Of a stretch of 64,000 nt of DNA, positions 26,859-40,394 are shown piece after piece. Under the pieces are notes generated by a model. It saw only the letters and a list, made by a program, of their open reading frames with translations, searched no databases and was not told the DNA's origin. A program made the position numbers and the translations under genes. How positions within the stretch are numbered: the stretch's first letter is position 1; every line of letters starts with the position of its first letter. Origin of the DNA: Urophycis tenuis (taxonomy: Eukaryota; Chordata; Actinopteri; Gadiformes; Phycidae); NCBI GenBank assembly GCA_036785325.1, contig JAXIVH010000319.1:64501-128500 (forward strand), in the 5' to 3' direction.

Positions 26859-28891
26859 CATACACAGCAATATTGATAGAATATATATGAAAATTGAGAA
26901 ATACTTCAAGATAACCTGAAATAGCGGCATTGGTGCTATTTTGATTGCATAAGTGCTTCTCTTTGGGGTTGTCTTGAACGTGTCTTTCCTTCAACGCCAA
27001 GACATTCCATGCAACTAAGGGACTCAGTTGTCATACTTATTACCCTAACTTGAGCATTGACTTGTCTTTCTCAATTGAAGTAAGTGCTACTTGTTGGGGT
27101 AGTTTCACTTGACATGCACGACGAGACCGATGGAGTGTATCTCACCATTGACAAAAACTCCAAGATAACCTGAAATAGAAGCATTGGTGGTATTTTGATT
27201 CCGTAAGTGCTTCTCTTTGGGGTTGTCTTGAACGTGTCTCTGCTTCAACCCCAAGACATTCCATGCAACTAAGGGACCCAATTGTCATTTTTATTACCCT
27301 AACTTGAGCATTGACTTGCCTTGTTAAAATTTAGTAAGTGCTACTTGTTGGGGTAGTTTCACTTGACATGCACAACGAGACCGATGGAGTGTATCAGACC
27401 ATTGACAAAAACTCCAAGATAACCTGAAATAGAGGCATTGGTGGTATTTTGATTCCGTAAGTGCTTCTCTTTGGGGTTGTCTTGAACGTGTCTCTGCTTC
27501 ATCCCCAAGACATTCCATGCAGCTAAGGGACCCAATTGTAATTTTTATTACCCTAACTTGAGCATTGACTTGCCTTGTTCAAATTTAGTAAGTGCTACTT
27601 GTTGGGGTAGTTTCACACGATGAGACCGATTGAGTGTCTGACCATTGACAAAAACTCCAAGATAACCTGAAATAGAGGCATTGGTGGTATTTTGATTCCG
27701 TAAGTGCTTCTCTTTGGGGTTGTCTTGAACGTGTCTTTCCTTCAACGCCAAAGCATTATGTGAAACTAAGTGATAGATTCGTCATAACTATTACCCTAAC
27801 TTGGGCTTCCACTTGTCTTTGTCAATTGAAGGAAGTGCTACTTGTTAGGGTAGTTTTACTTGACTTAAACAGCCTGATCAAGTGAATGCAAACAAAACTC
27901 GACAAATACAACAAGATAACCTTGAATAGAGGCATTGGTGGTATTTTGATTGCATAAGTGCTTCTCTTTGGGGTTGTCTTGAATGTGTCTCTCCTTCAAC
28001 CCCAAGACATTCCATGCAACTAAGGGACTCAGTTGTCATCTTTATTACCCTAACTTGAGCATTGACTTGCCTTGTTAAAATTTAGTAAGTGCTACTTGTT
28101 GGGGTAATTTCACTTGACATACACGACGACACAGATGTTATTTATCTGACCATTGACAAAAACTCAAAGATAACCTGAAATAGAGGCATTGGTGGTATTT
28201 TGATTCCGTAAGTGCTTCTCTTTGGGGTTGTCTTGAACGTGTCTTTCGTTCAACGCCAAAGCATTATGTGAAACTAAGTGATAGATTTGTCATACTTATT
28301 ACCCTAACTTGAGCATTGACTTGTCTTTCTCAATTGAAGTAAGTGCTACTTGTTGGGGTAGTTTTACTTTATTTAAAAAGCCTGATCCAGTGAATGTAAA
28401 CAAAACTTGACAAATACAACAAGATAACCTTGAATAGAGGCATTGGTGGTATTTTGATTGCATAAGAGGTTCTCTTGATTTTCACCTCATCAAATGCAAA
28501 TTGATGCAATGGTTTTGTGATGGGGCATTGTCCATCCTGATTGCTTGGGTCATTTGCAAACTGTCAATCAAATAACTGAAACTTTTCAAACAAAAGAAAA
28601 AGGGGTGGCCCTTTCAGAGAATCGTGTATATGAGGTGAACAGATTCTGGCAAGGGACATCACTCCTTCATTTTTGCAAGATGAGACTACACTGAGGAGAC
28701 GACATGGGATCCAATCTGGGCATGGAGTAAGTTTCCTGATTTGGGAAAGCCTTCAAGTTATATTTAAATACACTAACCTCGAACCGTCCTTGATTGCTGG
28801 ATGCATTTGTCAAATTTGTTACCCTAACTTGAGCATTGACTTGTCTCGTTCAAATTTAGTAAGTGCTTCTTGTTGGGGTAGTTTTACTTGA
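26859..28891 (+). repeat. HOR unit 16, 2033 bp, X anchor
   Basis: Copy of unit 13 displaced by 5381 bp, with the same private substitutions. Confidence 0.88.
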
Positions 28892-30944
28892 CATACACAG
28901 CAATATTGATAGAATATATATGAAAATTGAGAAATACTTCAAGATAACCTGAAGTAGCGGCATTGGTGGTATTTTGATTGCATAAGTGCTTCTCTTTGGG
29001 GTTGTCTTGAACGTGTCTTTCCTTCAACGCCAAGACATTCCATGCAACTAAGGGACTCAGTTGTCATACTTATTACCCTAACTTGAGCATTGACTTGTCT
29101 TTCTCAATTGAAGTAAGTGCTACTTGTTGGGGTAGTTTCACTTGACATGCACGACGAGACCGATGGAGTGTATCTCACCATTGACAAAAACTCCAAGATA
29201 ACCTGAAATAGAAGCATTGGTGGTATTTTGATTCTGTAAGTGCTTCTCTTTGGGGTTGTCTTGAACTTGTCTCTGCTTCAACCCCAAGACATTCCATGCA
29301 ACTAAGGGACCCAATTGTCATTTTTATTACCCTAACTTGAGCATTGACTTGCCTTGTTAAAATTTAGTAAGTGCTACTTGTTGGGGTAGTTTCACTTGAC
29401 ATGCACAACGAGACCGATGGAGTGTATCAGACCATTGACAAAAACTCCAAGATAACCTGAAATAGAGGCATTGGTGGTATTTTGATTCCGTAAGTGCTCC
29501 TCTTTGGGGTTGTCTTGAACGTGTCTCTGCTTCATCCCCAAGACATTCCATGCAACTAAGGGACCCAATTGTAATTTTTATTACCCTAACTTGAGCATTG
29601 ACTTGCCTTGTTAAAATTTAGTAAGTGCTACTTGTTGGGGTAGTTTCACTTGACATGCACGATGAGACCGATGGAGTGTCTGACCATTGACAAAAACTCC
29701 AAGATAACCTGAAATAGAGGCATTGGTGGTATTTTGATTCCGTAAGTGCTTCTCTTTGGGGTTGTCTTGAACGTGTCTTTCCTTCAACGCCAAAGCATTA
29801 TGTGAAACTAAGTGATAGATTCGTCATAACTATTACCCTAACTTGGGCTTCCACTTGTCTTTGTCAATTGAAGGAAGTGCTACTTGTTAGGGTAGTTTTA
29901 CTTGACTTAAACAGCCTGATCAAGTGAATGCAAACAAAACTCGACAAATACAACAAGATAACCTTGAATAGAGGCATTGGTGGTATTTTGATTGCATAAG
30001 TGCTTCTCTTTGGGGTTGTCTTGAATGTGTCTCTCCTTCAACCCCAAGACATTCCATGCAACTAAGGGACTCAGTTGTCATCTTTATTACCCTAACTTGA
30101 GCATTGACTTGCCTTGTTAAAATTTAGTAAGTGCTACTTGTTGGGGTAGTTTCACTTGACATGCACGACGAGACCGATGGAGTGTATCTGACCATTGACA
30201 AAAACTCCAAGATAACCTGAAATAGAGGCATTGGTGGTATTTTGATTCCGTAAGTGCTTCTCTTTGGGGTTGTCTTGAACGTGTCTTTCCTTCAACGCCA
30301 AAGCATTATGTGAAACTAAGTGATAGATTTGTCATACTTATTACCCTAACTTGAGCATTGACTTGTCTTTCTCAATTGAAGTAAGTGCCACTTGTTGGGG
30401 GTAGTTTTACTTTATTTAAAAAGCCTGATCCAGTGAATGTAAACAAAACTTGACAAATACAACAAGATAACCTTGAATAGAGGCATTGGTGGTATTTTGA
30501 TTGCATAAGAGCTTCTCTTTGGGGTTCTCTTGATTTTCACCTCATCAAATGCAAATTGATGAAATGTTTTTGTGATGGGGCATTGTCCATCCTGATTGCT
30601 TGGGTCATTTGCAAACTGTCAATCAAATAACTGAAACTTTTCAGACAAAAGAAAAAGGGGTGGCCCTTTCACAGAATCGTGTATATGAGGTGAACAGATT
30701 CTGGCAAGGGACATCACTCCTTCATTTTTGCAAGATGAGACTACTGAGGAGACGACATGGGATCCAATCTGGGCATGGAGTAAGTTTCCTGATTTCGGAA
30801 AGCCTTCAAGTTATATTTAAATACACTAACCTCGAACCGTCCTTGATTGCTGGATGCATTTCTCAAATTTGTTACCCTAACTTGAGCATTGACTTGTCTC
30901 GTTCAAATTTAGTAAGTGCTTCTTGTTGGGGTAGTTTTACTTGA
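28892..30944 (+). repeat. HOR unit 17, 2053 bp, Y anchor with deletion
   Basis: Copy of unit 14 displaced by 5381 bp. The one difference I noticed is CTGATTTCGG instead of CTGATTTGGG in the anchor. Confidence 0.88.
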
Positions 30945-32237
30945 CATACACAGCAATATTGATAGAATATATATGAAAATTGAGAAATACTTCAAGATAA
31001 CCTGAAATAGCGGCATTGGTGCTATTTTGATTGCATAAGTGCTTCTCTTTGGGGTTGTCTTGAACGTGTCTTTCCTTCAACGCCAAGACATTCCATGCAA
31101 CTAAGGGACTCAGTTGTCATACTTATTACCCTAACTTGAGCATTGACTTGTCTTTCTCAATTGAAGTAAGTGCTACTTGTTGGGGTAGTTTTACTTGACT
31201 TAAACAGCCTGATCAAGTGAATGCAAACAAAACTCGACAAATACAACAAGATAACCTTGAAAAGAGGCATTGGTGGTATTTTGATTGCATAAGTGCTTCT
31301 CTTTGGGGTTGTCTTGAATGTGTCTCTCCTTCAACCCCAAGACATTCCATGCAACTAAGGGACTCAGTTGTCATCTTTATTACCCTAACTTGAGCATCGA
31401 CTCTCCTATTTAAAATTTAGTAAGTGCTACTTGTTGGGGTAGTTTCACTTGACATGCACGACGAGACCGATGGAGTGTATCTGACCATTGACAAAAACTC
31501 CAAGATAACCTGAAATAGAGGCATTGGTGGTATTTTGATTCCGTAAGTGCTTCTCTTTGGGGTTGTCTTGAACGTGTCTTTCCTTCAACGCCAAAGCATT
31601 ATGTGAAACTAAGTGATAGATTTGTCATACTTATTACCCTAACTTGAGCATTGACTTGTCTTTCTCAATTGAAGTAAGTGCCACTTGTTGGGGGTAGTTT
31701 TACTTTATTTAAAAAGCCTGATCCAGTGAATGTAAACAAAACTTGACAAATACAACAAGATAACCTTGAATAGAGGCATTGGTGGTATTTTGATTGCATA
31801 AGAGCTTCTCTTTGGGGTTCTCTTGATTTTCACCTCATCAAATGCAAATTGATGAAATGTTTTTGTGATGGGGCATTGTCCATCCTGATTGCTTGGGTCA
31901 TTTGCAAACTGTCAATCAAATAACTGAAACTTTTCAGACAAAAGAAAAAGGGGTGGCCCTTTCACAGAATCGTGTATATGAGGTGAACAGATTCTGGCAA
32001 GGGACATCACTCCTTCATTTTTGCAAGATGAGACTACTGAGGAGACGACATGGGATCCAATCTGGGCATGGAGTAAGTTTCCTGATTTCGGAAAGCCTTC
32101 AAGTTATATTTAAATACACTAACCTCGAACCGTCCTTGATTGCTGGATGCATTTCTCAAATTTGTTACCCTAACTTGAGCATTGACTTGTCTCGTTCAAA
32201 TTTAGTAAGTGCTTCTTGTTGGGGTAGTTTTACTTGA
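30945..32237 (+). repeat. HOR unit 18, 1293 bp, Y anchor with deletion
   Basis: Short class. Its anchor repeats the CTGATTTCGG and CATTTCTCAAATTTG markers of the preceding unit, and CCTTGAAAAGAGG is private to this lineage. It looks like a local tandem copy with the anchor taken from unit 17. Confidence 0.86.
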
Positions 32238-33532
32238 CATACACAGCAATATTGATAGAATATATATGAAAATTGAGAAATACTTCAAGATAACCTGAAA
32301 TAGCGGCATTGGTGCTATTTTGATTGCATAAGTGCTTCTCTTTGGGGTTGTCTTGAACGTGTCTTTCCTTCAACGCCAAGACATTCCATGCAACTAAGGG
32401 ACTCAGTTGTCATACTTATTACCCTAACTTGAGCATTGACTTGTCTTTCTCAATTGAAGTAAGTGCTACTTGTTGGGGTAGTTTTACTTGACTTAAACAG
32501 CCTGATCAAGTGAATGCAAACAAAACTCGACAAATACAACAAGATAACCTTGAAAAGAGGCATTGGTGGTATTTTGATTGCATAAGTGCTTCTCTTTGGG
32601 GTTGTCTTGAATGTGTCTCTCCTTCAACCCCAAGACATTCCATGCAACTAAGGGACTCAGTTGTCATCTTTATTACCCTAACTTGAGCATCGACTCTCCT
32701 ATTTAAAATTTAGTAAGTGCTACTTGTTGGGGTAGTTTCACTTGACATGCACGACGAGACCGATGGAGTGTATCTGACCATTGACAAAAACTCCAAGATA
32801 ACCTGAAATAGAGGCATTGGTGGTATTTTGATTCCGTAAGTGCTTCTCTTTGGGGTTGTCTTGAACGTGTCTTTCCTTCAACGCCAAAGCATTATGTGAA
32901 ACTAAGTGATAGATTTGTCATACTTATTACCCTAACTTGAGCATTGACTTGTCTTTCTCAATTGAAGTAAGTGCCACTTGTTGGGGGTAGTTTTACTTTA
33001 TTTAAAAAGCCTGATCCAGTGAATGTAAACAAAACTTGACAAATACAACAAGATAACCTTGAATAGAGGCATTGGTGGTATTTTGATTGCATAAGAGCTT
33101 CTCTTTGGGGTTCTCTTGATTTTCACCTCATCAAATGCAAATTGATGCAATGTTTTTGTGATGGGGCATTGTCCATCCTGATTGCTTGGGTCATTTGCAA
33201 ACTGTCAATCAAATAACTGAAACTTTTCAAACAAAAGAAAAAGGGGTGGCCCTTTCAGAGAATCGTGTATATGAGGTGAACAGATTCTGGCAAGGGACAT
33301 CACTCCTTCATTTTTGCAAGATGAGACTACACTGAGGAGACGACATGGGATCCAATCTGGGCATGGAGTAAGTTTCCTGATTTGGGAAAGCCTTCAAGTT
33401 ATATTTAAATACACTAACCTCGAACCGTCCTTGATTGTTGGATGCATTTGTCAAATTTGTTACCCTAACTTGAGCATTGACTTGTCTCGTTCAAATTTAG
33501 TAAGTGCTTCTTGTTGGGGTAGTTTTACTTGA
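32238..33532 (+). repeat. HOR unit 19, 1295 bp, Y anchor
   Basis: Short class, sharing CCTTGAAAAGAGG with unit 18 but ending in a Y anchor without the 3-bp deletion, marked by GATTGTTGGATGC. Confidence 0.86.
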
Positions 33533-36089
33533 CATACACAGCAATATTGATAGAATATATATGAAAATTGAGAAATACTTCAAGATAACCTGAAGTAGCG
33601 GCATTGGTGGTATTTTGATTGCATAAGTGCTTCTCTTTGGGGTTGTCTTGAACGTGTCTTTCCTTCAACGCCAAGACATTCCATGCAACTAAGGGACTCA
33701 GTTGTCATACTTATTACCCTAACTTGAGCATTGACTTGTCTTTCTCAATTGAAGTAAGTGCTACTTGTTGGGGTAGTTTCACTTGACATGCACGACGAGA
33801 CCGATGGAGTGTATCTCACCATTGACAAAAACTCCAAGATAACCTGAAATAGAAGCATTGGTGGTATTTTGATTCCGTAAGTGCTTCTCTTTGGGGTTGT
33901 CTTGAACGTGTCTCTGCTTCAACCCCAAGACATTCCATGCAACTAAGGGACCCAATTGTCATTTTTATTACCCTAACTTGAGCATTGACTTGCCTTGTTA
34001 AAATTTAGTAAGTGCTACTTGTTGGGGTAGTTTCACTTGACATGCACAACGAGACCGATGGAGTGTATCAGACCATTGACAAAAACTCCAAGATAACCTG
34101 AAATAGAGGCATTGGTGGTATTTTGATTCCGTAAGTGCTTCTCTTTGGGGTTGTCTTGAACGTGTCTCTGCTTCATCCCCAAGACATTCCATGCAACTAA
34201 GGGACCCAATTGTAATTTTTATTACCCTAACTTGAGCATTGACTTGCCTTGTTCAAATTTAGTAAGTGCTACTTGTTGGGGTAGTTTCACTTGACATGCA
34301 CGATGAGACCGATGGAGTGTCTGACCATTGACAAAAACTCCAAGATAACCTGAAATAGAGGCATTGGTGGTATTTTAATTCCGTAAGTGCTTCTCTTTGG
34401 GGTTGTCTTGAACGTGTCTTTCCTTCAACGCCAAAGCATTATGTGAAACTAAGTGATAGATTCGTCATAACTATTACCCTAACTTGGGCTTCCACTTGTC
34501 TTTGTCAATTGAAGGAAGTGCTACTTGTTAGGGTAGTTTTACTTGACTTAAACAGCCTGATCAAGTGAATGCAAACAAAACTCGACAAATACAACAAGAT
34601 AACCTTGAATAGAGGCATTGGTGGTATTTTGATTGCATAAGTGCTTCTCTTTGGGGTTGTCTTGAATGTGTCTCTCCTTCAACCCCAAGACATTCCATGC
34701 AACTAAGGGACTCAGTTGTCATCTTTATTACCCTAACTTGAGCATTGACTTGTTAAAATTTAGTAAGTGCTACTTGTTGGGGTAATTTCACTTGACATAC
34801 ACGACGACACAGATGTTATGTATCTGACCATTGACAAAAACTCAAAGATAACCTGAAATAGAGGCATTGGTGGTATTTTGATTCCGTAAGTGCTTCTCTT
34901 TGGGGTTGTCTTGAACGTGTCTTTCGTTCAACGCCAAAGCATTATGTGAAACTAAGTGATAGATTTGTCATACTTATTACCCTAACTTGAGCATTGACTT
35001 GTCTTTCTCAATGGAAGTAAACGCTACTTGTTGGGGTAGTTTTACTTTATTTAAAAAGCCTGATCCAGTGAATGTAAACAAAACTTGACAAATACAACAA
35101 GATAACCTTTAATAGAGGCATTGGTGGTATTTTGATTGCATAAGTGCTTCTCTTTGGGGTTGTCTTGAATGTGTCTCTCCTTCAACCCCAAGACATTCCA
35201 TGCAACTAAGGGACTCAGTTGTCATCTTTATTACCCTAACTTGAGCATCGACTCTCCTATTTAAAATTTAGTAAGTGCTACTTGTTGGGGTAGTTTCACT
35301 TGACATGCACGACGAGACCGATGGAGTGTATCTGACCATTGACAAAAACTCCAAGATAACCTGAAATAAAGGCATTGGTGGTATTTTGATTCCGTAAGTG
35401 CTTCTCTTTGGGGTTGTCTTGAACGTGTCTTTCCTTCAACGCCAAAGCATTATGTGAAACTAAGTGATAGATTTGTCATACTTATTACCCTAACTTGAGC
35501 ATTGACTTGTCTTTCTCAATTGAAGTAAGTGCTACTTGTTGGGGTAGTTTTACTTTATTTAAAAAGCCTGATCCAGTGAATGTAAACAAAACTTCACAAA
35601 TACAACAAGATAACCTTGAATAGAGGCATTGGTGGTATTTTGATTGCACAAGAGCTTCTCTTTGGGGTTCTCTTGATTTTCACCTCATCAAATGCAAATT
35701 GATGAAATGGTTTTGTGATGGGGCATTGTCCATCCTGATTGCTTGGGTCATTTGCAAACTGTCAATCAAATAATTGAAACTTTTCAAACAAAAGAAAAAG
35801 GGGTGGCCCTTTCAGAGAATCGTGTATATGAGGTGAACCGATTCTAGCAAGGGACATCACTCCTTCATTTTTGCAAGATGAGACTACACTGAGGAGACGA
35901 CATGGGATCCAATCTGGGCATGGAGTAAGTTTCCTGATTTGGGAAAGCCTTCAAGTTATATTTAAATACACTAACCTCGAACCGTCCTTGATTGCTGGAT
36001 GCATTTGTCAAATTTGTTACCCTAACTTGAGCATTGACTTGTCTCGTTCAAATTTAGTAAGTGCTTCTTGTTGGGGTAGTTTTACTTGA
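33533..36089 (+). repeat. HOR unit 20, 2557 bp, Y-like anchor
   Basis: About eight ordinary monomers. The anchor is a distinct lineage (GCACAAGAGC, GATGAAATGG, AATAATTGAAAC, GAACCGATTCTAGC). One monomer has GGTATTTTAATTCCG, seen again in unit 24. Confidence 0.85.
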
Positions 36090-38593
36090 CATACACAGCA
36101 ATATTGATAGAATATATATGAAAATTGAGAAATACTTCAAGATAACCTGAAATAGCGGCATTGGTGCTATTTTGATTGCATAAGTGCTTCTCTTTGGGGT
36201 TGTCTTGAACGTGTCTTTCCTTCAACGCCAAGACATTCCATGCAACTAAGGGACTCAGTTGTCATACTTATTACCCTAACTTGAGCATTGACTTGTCTTT
36301 CTCAATTGAAGTAAGTGCTACTTGTTGGGGTAGTTTTACTTGACTTAAACAGCCTGATCAAGTGAATGCAAACAAAACTCGACAAATACAACAAGATAAC
36401 CTTGAATAGAGGCATTGGTGGTATTTTGATTGCATAAGTGCTTCTCTTTGGGGTTGTCTTGAACGTGTCTTTCCTTCAACGCCAAGACATTCCATGCAAC
36501 TAAGGGACTCAGTTGTCATACTTATTACCCTAACTTGAGCATTGACTTGTCTTTCTCAATTGAAGTAAGTGCTACTTGTTGGGGTAGTTTTACTTGACTT
36601 AAACAGCCTGATCAAGTGAATGCAAACAAAACTCGACAAATACAACAAGATAACCTTGAATAGAGGCATTGGTGGTATTTTGATTGCATAAGTGCTTCTC
36701 TTTGGGGTTGTCTTGAATGTGTCTCTCCTTCAACCCCAAGACATTCCATGCAACTAAGGGACTCAGTTGTCATCTTTATTACCCTAACTTGAGCATTGAC
36801 TTGCCTTGTTAAAATTTAGTAAGTGCTACTTGTTGGGGTAATTTCACTTGACATACACGACGACACAGATGTTATGTATCTGACCATTGACAAAAACTCA
36901 AAGATAACCTGAAATAGAGGCATTGGTGGTATTTTGATTCCGTAAGTGCTTCTCTTTGGGGTTGTCTTGAACGTGTCTTTCCTTCAACGCCAAAGCATTA
37001 TGTGAAACTAAGTGATAGATTTGTCATAACTATTACCCTAACTTGAGCTTCCACTTGTCTTTGTCAATTGAAGTAAGTGCTACTTGTTAGGGTAGTTTTA
37101 CTTGACTTAAACAGCCTGATCCAGTGAATGCAAACAAAACTCGACAAATACAACAAGATAACCTGAAATAGAGGCATTGATGGTATTTTGATTGCATAAG
37201 TGCTTCTCTTTGGGGTTGTCTTGAATGTGTCTCTCCTTCAACCCCAAGACATTCCATGCAACTAAGGGACTCAGTTGTCATCTTTATTACCCTAACTTGA
37301 GCATCGACTCTCCTATTTAAAATTTAGTAAGTGCTACTTGTTGGGGTAGTTTCACTTGACATGCACAACGAGACCGATGGAGTGTATCTGACCATTGACA
37401 AAAACTCCAAGATAACCTGAAATAGAGGCATTGGTGGTATTTTGATTCCGTAAGTGCTTCTCTTTGGGGTTGTCTTTAACGTGTCTTTCCTTCAACGCCA
37501 AGACATTCCATGCAACTAAGGGACTCAGTTGTCATACTTATTACCCTAACTTGAGCATTGACTTGTATTTCTCAATTGAAGTAAGTGCTACTTGTTGGGG
37601 TAGTTTCACTTGACATGCACGACGAGACCGATGGAGTGTATCTGACCATTGACAAAAACTCCAAGATAACCTGAAATAGAAGCATTGGTGGTATTTTGAT
37701 TCCGTAAGTGCTTCTCTTTGGGGTTGTCTTGAACGTGTCTCTGCTTCAACCCCAAGACATTCCATGCAACTAAGGGACCCAGTTGTCATTTTTATTACCC
37801 TAACTTGAGCATTGACTTGCCTTGTTAAAATTTAGTAAGTGCTACTTGTTGGGGTAGTTTCACTTGACATGCACAACGAGACCGATGGAGTGTATCTGAC
37901 CATTGACAAAACTCCAAGATAACCTGAAATAGAGGCATTGGTGGTATTTTGATTCCGTAAGTGCTTCTCTTTGGGGTTGTCTTGAACGTGTCTCTGCTTC
38001 AACCCCAAGACATTCCATGCAACTAAGGGACCCAGTTGTCATTTTTATTACCCTAACTTGAGCATTGACTTGCCTTGTTAAAATTTAGTAAGTGCTACTT
38101 GTTGGGGTAGTTTCACTTGACATGCACGACGAGACCGATGGAGTGTATCTGACCATTGACAAAAACTCCAAGATAACCTGAAATAGAGGCATTGGTGGTA
38201 TTTTGATTCCGTAAGTGCTTCTCTTTGGGGTTGTCTTGAACGTGTCTTTCCTTCAACGCCAAAGCATTATGTGAAACTAAGTGATAGATTCGTCATAACT
38301 ATTACCCTAACTTGGGCTTCCACTTGTCTTTGTCAATTGAAGGAAGTGCTACTTGTTAGGGTAGTTTTACTTGACTTAAACAGCCTGATCAAGTGAATGC
38401 AAACAAAACTCGACAAATACAACAAGATAACCTTGAATAGAGGCATTGGTGGTATTTTGATTGCATAAGTGCTTCTCTTTGGGGTTGTCTTGAATGTAAG
38501 GGACTCAGTTGTCATCTTTATTACCCTAACTTGAGCATTGACTTGCCTTGTTAAAATTTAGTAAGTGCTACTTGTTGGGGTAGTTTTACTTGA
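36090..38593 (+). repeat. HOR unit 21, 2504 bp, no anchor
   Basis: About ten ordinary monomers ending directly in the CATACACAGCAATATTG border without the anchor segment. Contains a ~35-bp deletion at 38498 (TCTTGAATGTAAGGGACTC), shared with unit 26. Confidence 0.84.
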
Positions 38594-40394
38594 CATACAC
38601 AGCAATATTGATAGAATATATATGAAAATTGAGAAATACTTCAAGATAACCTGAAATAGCGGCATTGGTGCTATTTTGATTGCATAAGTGCTTCTCTTTG
38701 GGGTTGTCTTGAACGTGTCTTTCCTTCAACGCCAAGACATTCCATGCAACTAAGGGACTCAGTTGTCATACTTATTACCCTAACTTGAGCATTGACTTGT
38801 CTTTCTCAATTGAAGTAAGTGCTACTTGTTGGGGTAGTTTTACTTGACTTAAACAGCCTGATCAAGTGAATGCAAACAAAACTCGACAAATACAACAAGA
38901 TAACCTTGAATAGAGGCATTGGTGGTATTTTGATTGCATAAGTGCTTCTCTTTGGGGTTGTCTTGAATGTGTCTCTCCTTCAACCCCAAGACATTCCATG
39001 CAACTAAGGGACTCAGTTGTCATCTTTATTACCCTAACTTGAGCATTGACTTGCCTTGTTAAAATTTAGTAAGTGCTACTTGTTGGGGTAATTTCACTTG
39101 ACATACACGACGACACAGATGTTATGTATCTGACCATTGACAAAAACTCAAAGATAACCTGAAATAGAGGCATTGGTGGTATTTTGATTCCGTAAGTGCT
39201 TCTCTTTGGGGTTGTCTTGAACGTGTCTTTCCTTCAACGCCAAAGCATTATGTGAAACTAAGTGATAGATTTGTCATAACTATTACCCTAACTTGAGCTT
39301 CCACTTGTCTTTGTCAATTGAAGTAAGTGCTACTTGTTAGGGTAGTTTTACTTGACTTAAAGAGCCTGATCCAGTGAATGCAAACAAAACTCGACAAATA
39401 CAACAAGATAACCTGAAATAGAGGCATTGATGGTATTTTGATTGCATAAGTGCTTCTCTTTGGGGTTGTCTTGAATGTGTCTCTCCTTCAACCCCAAGAC
39501 ATTCCATGCAACTAAGGGACTCAGTTGTCATCTTTATTACCCTAACTTGAGCATTGACTTGCCTTGTTAAAATTTAGTAAGTGCTACTTGTTGGGGTAGT
39601 TTCACTTGACATGCACGACGAGACCGATGGAGTGTATCTGACCATTGACAAAAACTCCAAGATAACCTGAAATAGAGGCATTGGTGGTATTTTGATTCCG
39701 TAAGTGCTTCTCTTTGGGGTTGTCTTGAACGTGTCTTTCCTTCAACGCCAAAGCATTATGTGAAACTAAGTGATAGATTTGTCATACTTATTACCCTAAC
39801 TTGAGCATTGACTTGTCTTTCTCAATTGAAGTAAGTGCCACTTGTTGGGGGTAGTTTTACTTTATTTAAAAAGCCTGATCCAGTGAATGTAAACAAAACT
39901 TGACAAATACAACAAGATAACCTTGAATAGAGGCATTGGTGGTATTTTGATTGCATAAGAGCTTCTCTTTGGGGTTCTCTTGATTTTCACCTCATCAAAT
40001 GCAAATTGATGAAATGTTTTTGTGATGGGGCATTGTCCATCCTGATTGCTTGGGTCATTTGCAAACTGTCAATCAAATAACTGAAACTTTTCAGACAAAA
40101 GAAAAAGGGGTGGCCCTTTCACAGAATCGTGTATATGAGGTGAACAGATTCTGGCAAGGGACATCACTCCTTCATTTTTGCAAGATGAGACTACTGAGGA
40201 GACGACATGGGATCCAATCTGGGCATGGAGTAAGTTTCCTGATTTCGGAAAGCCTTCAAGTTATATTTAAATACACTAACCTCGAACCGTCCTTGATTGC
40301 TGGATGCATTTCTCAAATTTGTTACCCTAACTTGAGCATTGACTTGTCTCGTTCAAATTTAGTAAGTGCTTCTTGTTGGGGTAGTTTTACTTGA
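38594..40394 (+). repeat. HOR unit 22, 1801 bp, Y anchor with deletion
   Basis: About five ordinary monomers. Anchor carries the CTGATTTCGG and CATTTCTCAAATTTG markers of units 17 and 18. A private TTAAAGAGCCTGATCC is shared with unit 27. Confidence 0.85.
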
